64,000 nucleotides of DNA from Alisma plantago-aquatica (lineage: Eukaryota; Streptophyta; Magnoliopsida; Alismatales; Alismataceae), in the NCBI GenBank assembly GCA_963693085.1, contig OY856410.1, positions 1,335,710,804 through 1,335,774,803 on the forward strand, in the 5' to 3' direction. The stretch's first letter is position 1. Each line of letters begins with the position of its first letter. Positions 1 through 12,212 of the stretch are shown here, piece by piece. A program made the position numbers and the translations under genes. Below the pieces are notes generated by a model. That model was not told the DNA's origin and did no database searches. It was given only the letters and a program-made list of their open reading frames with translations.

Positions 1-121
1 AATATTTGCATTGTACCAACTAAAAGCAATATTGGTGATATGTTGACAAAAGCACTTTTATTATAGAAGCATGAAGGTTATGCTATAGATCACTTGGAAT
101 CTGATCCATGAGTGATTGGCT
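1..121 (+). pseudogene. Ty1-copia polyprotein, C-terminal end (RNase H tail)
   Basis: Frame 1 reads IVPTKSNIGDMLTKALL, the conserved end of the copia RNase H domain, where the family usually shows an 'ADIFTKAL' type motif. An in-frame TAG follows at 64-66; beyond it the frame stays open to a TGA near 109. The rest of the polyprotein lies outside the window to the left. A purine-rich tract (128-139) and an LTR follow, as expected for the 3' end of a copia element on the plus strand. Family assignment is firm; whether the TAG is the true stop or a mutation is unclear. Confidence 0.75.
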
Positions 122-127
122 CTATGT

Positions 128-1980
128 AAAGTGGGAGATTGTTTGTTATCTATCCTAAGAGCCATCATTTGGTGATTGTAACATGGTCAGACTATATCTG
201 ATTTGACTATCAATAAAAGAACATTGCACTTATTATGTGTTTTTTAGTATTGAGCTATAAAATTAGTAAATTCGTGTCCTAGTAATGTTTTAATTTAATG
301 GAATATGTTTTGGGTTGAGGACCTAAACTTGAGATCATATGTATACTTGGAGTGTTCATTTTTGTAATGTCCTTAGTCACTTGTTATTGTGGATATTATA
401 TGAATCCAATAATACATAGGACTAGTGTGTATGATAAATGATAAAAATGTCTCGTTGGTCATGATACTAGATGTTGATTGGTATACATGGGTACTTGTTA
501 GAGATTGTGCCATGGAAGCCATGTCATTACAGTCAGGTCCATATCTCAATGTAACAATGGTGATTGTGATCCTTAGACCTAAAGCCACTATAGTAACCAG
601 ATATTGATTTGTGTACTTTGACACTACCCAACGTGAGTCTAAATAATGGTTTATATGTACATGTAGTGATTTGGTACATTATGACACTTGTTGATTATTG
701 TGAGTAATGTTGATAGTATTTATCCCTCTGTGTGATATGCTAGATACTTGATAAGTGGGACTATACATGTATGGCCATCCTCATGTGAGTCAATATATAA
801 TATTGAGCTCACACAATACCAATAGTATGTTTTGGTTCCAGAAACATATATTGAATATTAATAGGATGATGAGTTCATGCATCAAATTCAATCTGGATAT
901 TTGTAACAAAGAGGTTATATAATTTTTGTAACATCTATCACCTATTGGTTGAATTTGTTCTCTAGCTTATTCGTATGACTTGGGTAGCAATTATGTGTTG
1001 CTAGATACCATTCTTTTCTTGTGAGGTATTTGACATAACTTCTAATGAAATATGGAACATGGGGTATCACGCAAAATAATTCTTAATGAAATTGATGCTC
1101 ATAAGAATACACATGATTAGGACGGTTCTTAATTATTTAAAGATGATTTCCTACCCAACTTGTCAACTAGGTAAGCTAATTATTATATTGGATGGTGCAG
1201 ATCAATTGGTTGACTTATTGTTAGTTGATTAATTGGTTACCAATTAGGAAACTAGCCAAATTTTTGAGTGAGTAACTCAACCTGTCTACTGAACACTAGC
1301 CTAGAAAGAACAAGGAAAACAAGACTTGTTTAATTTGGAATCAAATAGGTAAATTAAATTGAACCGGGACTTGCCTAATCTGGCTAACTGATCAATTAGA
1401 TGTACCAACCAATCAAATGGGTGACCTAACCATTTGATTAGATGACCAACTATTTGAATAGGAATTATGTCCTAGTTTTCCTAGTTTGATTAGGCCTTGA
1501 GTTTTGATTACAAACGGGATTCAATTTTTAGAAATCCAATCCCATGACTCTCCTATATATAGGGGTTGATGTCCAAAGGGAGACATACACATTGAGACAC
1601 GGGTTGTTTAAGAGTTCTTCCTATTAGAGAGAGAAAACTCATCCCAAGTACGACAGTCCACATTAGGAGAAGGATAATGAGAGACACTAGCACATAGGTG
1701 ACTCCAAATTCTTCTTCCTCATAGTGATTAAGTTGGTGCACCAAAACTTTGAGGGCAAGGCACTTGTGAAGGGCACTTAGGATAAGAAACTTGTTCAAAA
1801 AAGACAAGGTGTTGATGTAAGGATGAGGCGACAACAACAACAATGATAGTGACTTTGGATCTGAAAGTTCAAGTTACACACTAACATATGATTTGTCTAA
1901 ATTATACAATTAGTGTGATCTAAGATATATTAAGTATCCCTTCTATGTATTTAATATAATGATGTTTTATGTTTAATACA
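128..1980 (+). mobile_element. Polypurine tract and 3' LTR of a Ty1-copia element
   Basis: The purine tract AAAGTGGGAGAT (128-139) is directly followed by TGTTTGTTATC, a normal LTR start at 140. A candidate U3 TATA box, CTATATATAGG, lies at 1553-1563. The LTR end is inferred: the sequence TTTAATACA ending at 1980 supplies a CA terminus, giving an LTR of about 1.8 kb. No second LTR copy is in the window, so the right boundary is unconfirmed. The open frames in this stretch have no recognisable domain and I treat them as chance. Confidence 0.6.
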
Positions 1981-3688
1981 AATCCATAGGATCAAAATTT
2001 TGTTGGGAAAAGTTCATATTTTTATGGTTTCCCATCCCTCAAAACCTTACAATGCTTCCTTCATGGACCCTTTTTTTCTTCCTTCCTCAACTCATTCAAT
2101 CATTCTAAATTGATATGAGAATGATTTACAATGTTTAAGCATTTAGTTGATTGTTTAGTCCAACCATACACTAAATGCATGGACCTCCTTTCCCTCCCTT
2201 ATCCATATAGTTCTACTACAGTTTCTTCTTATGCCCATATCTCCATTCTATAAAAAACCATCTCATTGTCTTCCTGGGTCCCTATCAGTAGTAGAAACTC
2301 TTAGTTTCTCCCAAAAGTTTCAATCCCTTGCTGCAAAAGTTACATGTTCTGTTTGAAAATTGGATTCGTTCTTACTTCTATGGCTCATCTATCTAGACTA
2401 TTCTATTTTAAAGCATCACAAATATTCACTTGTGTTTCCCCAATTTTCTTGGCTTCCACTTTCATGTGGGTTTGTTGTTTCTTTCTATATATGTATTGTT
2501 GTGAAGTTCTAAGTCAATCCACATCACTTTAACAATATAATTACTTTCACTAGAACTATAAAATCATATATATATATATATTCAATTCATCTTAATGATT
2601 GGCAACTTATATACTTAATGTCCTTTATCTTACTCCAACTAGTTACTTATCATAGTTGAGTTATATGTGTTGGTCTATATTTTTACTAGTTTCTTTATGA
2701 TTTATCTTTCACATGATGTCATGAAGAAGAGTTTTATGATTTTATTCTTGTTACTTGTTTGGAAACAGTTATTTTATTTATAGTTCTTATAATTCAATGT
2801 TTCTTGTCACTCAATTTTCTAGGGCATGATAAGGTGGAACTCTTAAATATTTATTGTTGAATGAAATATTCACCAATTATATTTTGGGACTTTAACATAG
2901 TACATAATTTATATAATTTCATGGGAAAACTATGAAATTTCTATTTTATATACCCTATACATATTTTTATTTGGTTTGGAACTGTATTGATATTTACTAT
3001 ATATCATGGATTCTAGGAGGGAAAGTGAAATTAATGCATCAAAAAGTTAGATACATTATTTATGTATTCAATATAGTAAAAAATGTGTATATCTGAATAT
3101 ATTGAAATATATTCATGATAATGATAAAGTTTGGATCTTAAATCATTTAAGTATGGAGTCAAAAGTGTATGAACTTAGGAAATTTTGGGTTTTAATATGA
3201 AAATGGGCTTAAAGAATGAATTGAAATATGAAACTAGGAAACATGGGATAAAGGGAAATGTTGCATGAATATTTGTGGTGATAGAAATTTATTCTACTTT
3301 CCCTTACTTGTTGTAAATATAGGTGACTTGAAAGAGATTGGTTAAGTAGTTATAACTTCAAAGATATATAATTACTTGGAAGAAATGTATCAAGGAGGTC
3401 ACCCCCTTTGCATATATCTCACGATTACTCTATATGCTAATGATCATTAAGGATAATTATGCTTGCAATTCATGGTTTCTAAGTTAACAAACCATCGTGT
3501 ACATGATAGTGTTTCTATGACTTGGACGGTTTATGTTATTATATCATGTGATAATTGTGGTTCCTTAATAATAAGTTGAATGCGCAAATTATGAATAAGT
3601 AACCTAATGATATGATGGACTTAGGCATCAATACCATCAAAAGAGAGGTGTGACTTATATGTTGAATATGATTATATGCATTAGTTAA
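1981..3688. other. AT-rich intergenic stretch without recognised genes
   Basis: Many short frames on both strands, none with a recognisable domain. There is a short (TA) run near 2569-2580. No transposon termini were found apart from the MITE starting at 3689. Confidence 0.5.
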
Positions 3689-3796
3689 GGGTGTGTTTGG
3701 AAGGGTGTAGTGGTATGACAAAGTGCAAGTTTGTTGTACATTTTTGGATTGCAGTTTCACATTACAACACTTGACTACACCCAACCTAACTAGCCC
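3689..3796 (+). mobile_element. Tourist/PIF-Harbinger-like MITE, copy 1 (108 bp)
   Basis: The element is 108 bp, starts GGGTGTGTTTGG, ends CTAACTAGCCC, and is flanked on both sides by TAA (3686-3688 and 3797-3799). Two other 108-bp copies lie at 11358-11465 (inverted) and 43768-43875. The shared core includes GACAAAGTG and TGTACATTTTT. A 3-bp TAA/TTA target duplication with TIRs of this kind is the pattern of PIF/Harbinger-derived MITEs. It has no coding capacity. Confidence 0.8.
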
Positions 3797-3859
3797 TAAG
3801 ACAACAACCATTGAACTAATGAACAAGATGATATCAACAATATGATGAGAGAATGCATG

Positions 3860-4500
3860 GACACGAATACCTTATGTGATGCATGCAATAAGGAGACAAA
3901 GAGTGAGAAAGGAAGTTTTGTATAGTGCATGTAATGAGGAGAGAAATTCTCAAAGACAAACCTTATTCTTAATATAAAAAAACTAAGTACAGCAATCCTT
4001 GATAAGGAAGCCTCCTTATAAACTTAAAAAAAAATGAGTACAAGCTTGGAATGAGAACACATATAAATCAAGGGATGATAAAACGCTCTATTATAACAAG
4101 TAGATTAAGTCTAGAATGAGGAAGCCTTCCAAAACAAGTAAATAAAGTGGAGTATTCATGTGATGAAGAAAACTCCTAATCAAAAGAGTAAACATGAGCT
4201 GAGGAAACCTCATGTAAAGCACATGTAAACAAAGAGACAAAATGGAACAAGGATTCCTCCTTCAAGATAAAACATTACAAGGAGAACAATCTTGGTATGA
4301 GGATTCCTCATGTAAGATAAAATGTAAAAAAGAAGAGAAATATGAGGATGAGAAAGTCTCACACAAAATAAGATGTTAACAGGGGTGTGACTCTGAAATT
4401 GGACATCCCTCTTAATGATATAATATGTGGCAAACCTAGATTGTAATACACCAAGTGAAATAAGCACTTGAAAGTCAATATGTAATTTTAAATCAAAATG
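3860..4500. repeat. Degenerate minisatellite-like region
   Basis: A loosely repeated unit around a GAGGA(A/T)NCCTC core recurs near 4006, 4116, 4201 and 4298, with trailing motifs such as CATGTAAAGC and ATGTAAACAAAG. The core is itself an imperfect dyad. Spacing is irregular (roughly 85-110 bp), so this is an old, decayed array or a run of related short insertions. No coding signal was recognised. Confidence 0.4.
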
Positions 4501-6955
4501 AGGAAACTTATGAATGTGGGATAATATTGGTTTTGAAACATCTCAGTATAAGTATTGAAATAAACTAATGAGTAGGATCCACCTAGATAATAAATTTGGT
4601 ATATTGAATGCAAAATATCAAGTGGAATGAACGAACTTCAATAAGTGAAATGAAAAGGACTAAACAATGTGAAATAGTAAGATTGAGTGAAATTAATGAG
4701 TATGATCGAGTGAAATCAATGAATAAAATCAAGGAACGTGAAAAAATACGGTAAGGTAAGAATAAGGTGGTATTAATAAAAAATAAATAAATGCAATGAA
4801 ACATGTGAGATGTAATAAACATGAAAGACTCAACTTTAGTCTCTAAGGTGATGTTATGATGTGATGTTAAATGTATATGATGACTTCTATTATGGACGCA
4901 AATTCATGTGTAGGTATAAATAAGCTTTGAGCTATGAACTATGTTTATGTTATTTATTCTCATCTTGATATCACATTCCATAAATCTCATCAATTTATCT
5001 TCACTTTTGCATGAATGATGGTGGAAATATCCTTTAGGTTTCATATGTGAAGAAGAAGGTGAATATTGATATTAGTGTTGTAGAGGAGGCCACAAAAGTG
5101 GATGCCTTGTTGTTTATGCTTTTGATTGGAATGGATAGGATATTTGAACTTTTTGTTGTATTCATGAAAAGTGTAGTATGACAAGTATGTTGTGTATGTT
5201 ATCCATGTTCAGCTTGTGATATGAATTTTTGATGTTTCTATCAATATTACAAATTATTTGAATTTACATTTCAAATATGGATCAATTTGTATGAAGGTGG
5301 AACCAATCCCAAGAAAGAGACACTTTGGTGACCCACTTGGTCATCCTAAACCCTTCCCCCACCCCTCATCTACCTACAAATCCAAGGGGGTGTTCAAACT
5401 CACACAGTGGGTCATCCTACATGACATGATTGTTTTCATTCCAAGGCACACATCTAGGGGTTTTATCATGGTTTCCTTAACTGGGGATCTCGTTCATTCA
5501 CCATGCTACTATCATGACACCCGAGAGGGATTTATTTTTTAATGCAAACCTACAAATAAAATATGGATCTATTTTGAGTGTCACGTGTTGCCTTTAGAAA
5601 TGTTAACATTCAATATAAAAATCTTTATATGGGAATGATTATTGGAGATTTGATGTTAGATAAGAAAATGGAAGTGTGTGTAACTTTAATTTTCCTATAT
5701 GCATGTCACATGCGATCTTGGGGTTGTGGGCATGGATAGGATAGAGAATGGGGTTGACACTAACAGTTATCATGTTGGACACAAGAAAAGCACTTGGCAT
5801 GAATTGTACATAGACACTACATTGTCAAGTTTTTTTAGCAAATATACTAACTTAATTACTGAGAAGCATACGATGCTTACGTGATGGGGGAGACACGCCA
5901 ACGTACCAAACAAAAGTTAAGAGAACATGCACCATACCACAAAAACTCATATCAATATCAGAGAAAATAACATTGATGTGTACATCCTTCTTCTATGATG
6001 TTGAGTAAAGCGTATTTTCATGACGGATATCTTCAACGTGATATTACCTTGTCACCATGGGATACCTTCAAAATGAGCATGTATAGGTGGTAGAGTGGCA
6101 GAACCTAACTAGTGATCTTGCTAGAGATTGCATCATCACTCATTGTCATATAACCATGTAACAAAAAGGACTGAGGAAAAATAAAAGACTTAATCTAGGA
6201 AACTCAGCGCTCTTAAGGAGAGGAAGACAAGAATGGTAGGAAGAGATAAAAGGTATCAACTCATGATGGGAGAAGGCAAGGGAACTTATCAATAAAATCA
6301 AACAAAAATAAAAATTAGAAGAAAAATCAAAGCAAAGTAAATGAGTTAGGACCTACTCCGCACCTCTACTAGAGGAAGCCACCACACCTATGACTTTGTA
6401 AGCGTCAGGCCTTCAACAATGATAGAAATAATCCACTAGCACTACAATCATGCGAGAGGCACCACCTTTTATTGTTAAATGCAAGCCATAATGAGTTGGG
6501 GACCATCTAGGGATTATTTTGCACCCTCAACATGACCATGAAAGAGTTTTTCATGGATTATGCCAACATCATGATAAATTGTATATTCTCATATGTCTTT
6601 GTCAAGCAATCAAAATGAGGCTTAAAACCATGACTAAAAATAGGGTTTTCTATAAGGGGGAAAATTAGTATCTAGTTGTAATAAATATAAAAGTAATACC
6701 TCTAAATAAATTGTACTAATTGTAGATCTCAACTGGTGTTGTGAAACAAAAACATAAGAATATAATGGGAACTAGATAACTAGACAAATTTGATTTCAAT
6801 TCTAACAAAATTATTAATTCCTCATCTTAGAACAGACCGATTTGACATTTAATCTCTCAGGAATATTATTTTTTCTTATGGACTTAGCATATGTAATTGA
6901 GTTTTTGTGGGTTTGTTGGTCATTTCTGAATGAATAACAAGATTTTTTTTCTTCT
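4501..6955. other. Intergenic stretch without recognised genes
   Basis: The longest frame (5258-5542, plus, 94 codons) resembles no family I know and has no supporting splice or promoter context. Nothing else stands out before the LINE that begins near 6960. Confidence 0.45.
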
Positions 6956-6959
6956 TTTC

Positions 6960-9944
6960 ATAGTGATGATTTTTATGATATTGTTAAAAAGGCTTGGGGA
7001 GAAGAGGTCACAGGTAATCCTATGTTTTAACTGTGTGAAAGATTGAGAAAACCCATAAATGCTCTATGTATCTGGAACAAAGTGGAAGTAGGAAATATTT
7101 ATGAGAATCAAAGAATACTTAGAAGCTCAATCTAATATAGCACATGAGGAAATGGAACAAAATCCTTCTAATGATCTCTTATCTAAAGGAATACAAAAAA
7201 GGAAGGAATCCAGTGTAGCTTATGAGGCTAGAGAATCCCTTATTCATCAAAAATCAAGAATCCAATGGTTAAAATGGGGTGATAAAAATACTACGTTTTT
7301 TTCTCCTCTCTCAAAACACGAAGACTAAGAAATACTATCAATAATATGAACATCAATGGTGATATTTGCTCAGATGAAGGTTCTATTAAGGACCGTGTTG
7401 TTGATTTCTACACTACTTTGTTCAAAAACGATGTTGATGTTCTTGGTGAATGGAATGAGTAGTGGAAGTTACCTAAGGATAGTGATGGTCACTTCAATCT
7501 ATTGTGTACAAAGTTTACAGATGATAAGATTGACAATGTCATCATCACTCAAATGGGGACAAAGCCCCATGCCCATATGGCTTTAACTACTGCTTCTTCA
7601 AAAGAATATTGGGATATTGTTGGTGATGATGTGAACAAAGTTGTATCTAATTTATTTGATAGTGGATGTCTTCTTTGCGAGGTTAATCAAACGTATATCT
7701 CCCTCATTCCTCGAGTGAGAAATTCTTCTGATATTAAAAATTGGAGACCCATTGCTTTATGCAATGTGGTCTACAAGATCATTTCAAAACTTATAGATAA
7801 TATATTGTAGATTGTTCTACCTAAGATTATAAGCCACAATGCAGTGAGTGTTCTTAAAAGGTAGATCTATTGTTGATGCTACTTTTCTTGTCAATGAAAT
7901 TATTAATGATATGATGAAGAGTCAGAATCTAAAAATAAGTGCCAAAATTGACTTGATGAAGGCATATGATTTAGTTGAGTGGAAGTATCTTAATTTGATT
8001 ATAAAAATCACATGGGTTTCCCTTTCTATTTCATTCATTCAATTAATACTTTCTTTAGTATGATTATATTACCAGTTCATATTAATGGGGTACCTTTGGA
8101 TACCTTCCTCCCTGGATGAGGCAATAGGCAGGGAGATCCTATTGCCCCCTACTTATTTGTTATAGCTATGGAGGGCCTCACTCCCATGATGAATCATGCT
8201 ACTGATATTGGATTTTTTAAGCCCATTAAAGCTTCAAGAAGTCTATTGATCTCTCATATTATGTTTGCAAATGATGTTGTTCTTTTCTCTTAAGCAAATG
8301 AAGAGTCTATTCAAGGGCTTAAATATGTTCTCATAAGTTTTGTTGTTGTCTCTGGTATGAAAGTGAGCTATACTAAAAGCCATGTCTTTTGTAACAATGG
8401 TGTGCATAAGATGAATGTGGTGGGGAGATTGAACATACAAATAGGGTCCCTACCCATGAAGTATTTGGGTTTGCCTCTCTTCAAAGTATGACTTACTAAA
8501 AGTCTTTGTTCTCCCATTATTGATAAGATCAAATCTAGGTTGGAAGGGTGGAATTTGCATCAGTTATCTTTGGCAGGGAGGTGCGAGCTTATAGTGTCAA
8601 TGTTGACTTCTTCTCATCTATATTGGGTAGACTCTTTCCCTATTCCATGTAGTGTTACTTATGAGATTGATCAGTTATGTCACAATTTTATTTGGGGAGG
8701 AGTTTATCTTTAAAGAACTATCCATACTATCAATTGGGATCATATCTGTACTCTGAAGTATGAAGGTGGCCTGGGTTTGAGAAGCACTAGGGATATAGTC
8801 AGAGCGTGCCTATTAATAATGATTGGAATGTGGCAACAAAAAAAAGACAGTACATGGGTCAAATGGGTCAATGAAAGGTTCCTTAGAGTTGATTCCATAT
8901 GGAAGATGAAAGGGAGTAAATCTGCTTCATAGCTATGGAGGCGGATCATCAATATCTGAGATTGGATTCTTAGGAAGGTGTATTTTAAATCATAAAATGG
9001 TAGAAACATCTTGTTATGGAGAGATTCATGGGTGGGGAAAGGAATGTTTTTGGATGACATTTCATCAATTAAATATATGTATAACTTTGGCAAAGGAAAA
9101 CTGATCCGTCTTTGTTGTTTGGTTGATGAAGATGGTAACTGGATTTCCTCTTAGCTTAGACATTGTAGCCACATTTTGGGTGAAATTAAAAGGATGTTCT
9201 TTCCTAGTAGTGCAGATGAGCTTCTGTTGGATGATATGAACCCTAAGGTGTTGAGAGACTTTTTAGAATGTTGTAGAGTTATACATGCTAGAGTAGACAA
9301 GTCCAAATGGGTTTGGAAGTCCAAAGATCCTAACCGTTGTAAGGTTTTTGCTTGGAAACTTGTTCTGGGTAAGCTTCTTACATAGGATAATTTGATGAGA
9401 AGAGGTGTTGTTTTTCCCTCCATATGCACTATGTGTAAAACTAATGGTGAGGGTCATCATCTCTTTTGGTTATGTGATTGGGATAAGAAGATTTGGATTT
9501 ATGTTGTTGATGATAGATATATCAATAGAGTTCCCTCTAGTCTGAATGATATGCTGAAGTTGAAGGGTAGAAGTTGCTTTGCTGCTATGCTAATCTGTTA
9601 TGAAATTTGGAGAGAAAGGAATGCTTGTATTTTTTATGACAAAGTCAGGAGGATTGAATATGTTTGGAGGCAGATTAAAGCTGATGTGGATACTTTTGTT
9701 TGATACTTTTTTTGCTCTTGTACAGCTTTTGCTAGTTTCTTTTTAGCTCCTCATCGGAATCTTTCTTTTTAGCTCTTCATGCACTAACATAAGAAGGTAA
9801 TACCTGTATATATTACATAGTTAAGTCCCTTAGAGTTTGTTAAATTATGTAGAGAAAGGCTCTAACTCTGTGTAAAATTATAAATTATGATGGTTAGTTT
9901 GTATATGATGTTTTCTTTGTGAATGACAAATGTCATCAAAAAAA
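6960..9944 (+). mobile_element. Decayed L1-type LINE, 5'-truncated
   Basis: The span runs from the linker before the reverse transcriptase to a 3' UTR ending in TGTCATC plus a 7-A tail (9938-9944). It lacks ORF1 and the endonuclease, as expected from 5' truncation. The left boundary is approximate. I could not identify a convincing target-site duplication. Confidence 0.8.
7101..9703 (+). pseudogene. LINE reverse transcriptase (ORF2) remnant
   Basis: Order of recognisable pieces: the pre-RT motif RIQWLKWGDKNTTFF (about 7255-7300); the RT core IKNWRPIALCNVVYKIISKL (about 7735-7795); FLKGRSIVDATFLVNEII (about 7850-7910); KIDLMKAYDLVEWKYL (about 7945-7990); the catalytic box as FANDVV (near 8265) instead of FADD; KYLGLPLF (about 8460); then a zinc-binding zf-RVT-like C-terminus with CKVFAWKL and CTMC...H (9340-9480). 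Many stops and frameshifts break it, and one catalytic aspartate is replaced by asparagine. It cannot encode an active enzyme. Confidence 0.85.
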
Positions 9945-11357
9945 TAACTATCTTGAATATGTACCAATATATTTGTATTTTGGAATTGAGGATCATGTGT
10001 GGTTTAGCTCCAAAAAGCAATTCGGTGAGAAAAATACGAATGACAACGAGATAATTGATCATACTCAAGAATGGATTACGTATATCATGATATGCTCTCC
10101 AAATTAACTAATAAGATTTTCTTTACTTATCAAAAGTGATATTCTTTATAGGGATGTAACTATTCTATTTATGTACCTCATGTGCAGGCGGCGTGACTTC
10201 ACATAAGATTCAGTATAAGAAGAGAGATAAGAAGTGGATGTAATTGGATGTATAATGTATGAAGTATTGTGTTATCAAGACTGAAAACATTTATTTGAAA
10301 CTACTTTGTTGTTAAAATACATATTTGGATACTCAAATTAACAATGTATTCCTTGCTAAATGTTAGGATCAAAGAACGCTGGGTATGCATTATTTTGAAA
10401 TATGCTTTTGATAGACTTGCCACCATGTCTAACATGTACAACTGTTTGCGAGAACCTATGCTCCACAAAAATGAATAAAAATGCTACTTACATAGAGATT
10501 TAGATAATATCAGCATTTGCTACTCTTGTTGGGTGCATATGTATTGTTGGCCACATATTATGTTTACAGAAACGAGAAAACCCATGTATACGTAGGATGA
10601 AATCCTTTCATTCATTGATGAAAACTCAAAATTTTGGATGTGAATCTCCATATGAACCACATATTTAATTGGGCCTAGATCCTAGTGAAAATTGGCACTT
10701 ATACTTTTAAAGAGAATTAATGGGAACTCATCCTAATTAGGGGTGAGCATCGATCGACTAATATTAAGTTTTGGTAGGCTTATTCTAAAATATAAATTGT
10801 AAATTAAGGTGCATATCAAGTCTACGCTTGAGTAGGGTTAAAAAATACCATCGCATATCAAGCTTGTCTAACAAATATGGGTTAGGTTCCGGTTCAAGCC
10901 CACCTAAAAATAACATTCAAGATGTGAACATTTTTCCAAGGAAAATACATTCGTACATGTATTTTAGTAAGTCAAACCAAGCATATTTTGTATTGAATAT
11001 TTGCTTGAGAAGATTTGTAAAAGATCACATTATATAACATGTATATTGTCTATAAGATTGTTTCGTACATATAATGTATACATAACCAAATCTTGATATA
11101 TGTATTTTTGGGTTGAGATTTACTTTGTTGTGAGTATGGTCCATATAAAATCTAGTATATTGGTATGTCCATCCCATAGAAAATAAGTTGGTTAGATATG
11201 TGTGTGGTAGGCAACCTAGGCATTGGTTGTATATATCAGGCCAGACCATGTTGTTAACATCAAGGCCTTAAAAACTCTATAATAGAGCGTTTAAGTTAGT
11301 TTTTATAGTATATAACAAGGAATCAACAAAAATGCTAGAATTTCCTTTTCTCGTTTA
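9945..11357. other. Intergenic stretch, no recognised gene
   Basis: AT-rich, with short frames only. GGGGTGAGCATCGATCG near 10740 resembles one end of a hAT-type MITE, but I found no matching opposite end. Confidence 0.45.
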
Positions 11358-11465
11358 GGGCTAATTTGGTTGGATGTAGTGGAGTGTAGTTGAATGAGTT
11401 CGCAATGTAAAAATGTACATCAATCACGCACTTTGTCATCTGACTACACTCTACCAAACATGCCC
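11358..11465 (-). mobile_element. Tourist/PIF-Harbinger-like MITE, copy 2 (108 bp)
   Basis: Same family and identical length as the element at 3689-3796, in the opposite orientation. It begins GGGCTAATTTGG and ends CAAACATGCCC. TTA flanks both sides (11355-11357 and 11466-11468), a perfect 3-bp target duplication. Confidence 0.85.
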
Positions 11466-12059
11466 TTAGTCAAAGTTCTAGGCGCAAATATGGAGTGTGC
11501 TCTACTAGATTATGAGCACTGGAAGCAATCTCTTAGAGACTTTTGGTGAGTTTATATTCATTATTATTAATCAAAGTTCTCTTCCATTTTTTCCATATAG
11601 GTGGTTAATCTGTATATAAAATAAATCTAATTTTGTTCCATCATTTATACAAATAGGGTTCTTTTTTTTAAGTCGTAGTTGACAAAGGAGACAATAGAGA
11701 AAGCATGAAAGGTTGAGAAGAAAACATGTGTGAAGTAAAGAGATACATGCATAATTTTTACATTCCCTTTTATAAAATAATTTTCCATCCAATGCTCTCG
11801 TATTGTAGGCCAACACACGTTCTTTTTATTCTCCTTTTCTCAGACACAAAATTTCCAAAATGACCTCACGTCCTCTATATCTCTTCCCATGGAATCTCCT
11901 CTCTCTTTACTTGTCCTTTCCCCACTTCCGTGTTTTCTCTTTTGTCCTTAATCTATGGGTGCCCATGTTGAAAAAAAAAAATCAAAGTCACTTCATCATA
12001 TCCCTTTTCTCCTCTCTACTTTCACTTTTACAGGAAAAGAAGCAACAAGATGCTAGGTG

Positions 12060-12212
12060 AAAACCCTCGGGGTGCAATAAAGGCCCCATGTTACTGAGCG
12101 CATCACGGTGCCCCCAAGTACGCGGTTGGTTCCGGAGTTTACCCTTGGCTGGGTGGGGTCCATTAGTGGTCGATCCCGGGAGGGGTTCCTCGTTATCAAA
12201 AAAAGAGATGAA
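12060..12212 (+). mobile_element. GC-rich SINE-like retroposon candidate
   Basis: An abrupt GC-rich block in AT-rich surroundings that ends CTCGTTATC followed by a run of seven A, the type of 3' end seen on non-LTR retroposons. GGTCGATCCC (about 12170) is one base short of a pol III B box, but a properly spaced A box is not evident. No clear target duplication was found. A LINE 3' tail or an unrelated insertion are alternatives. Confidence 0.35.
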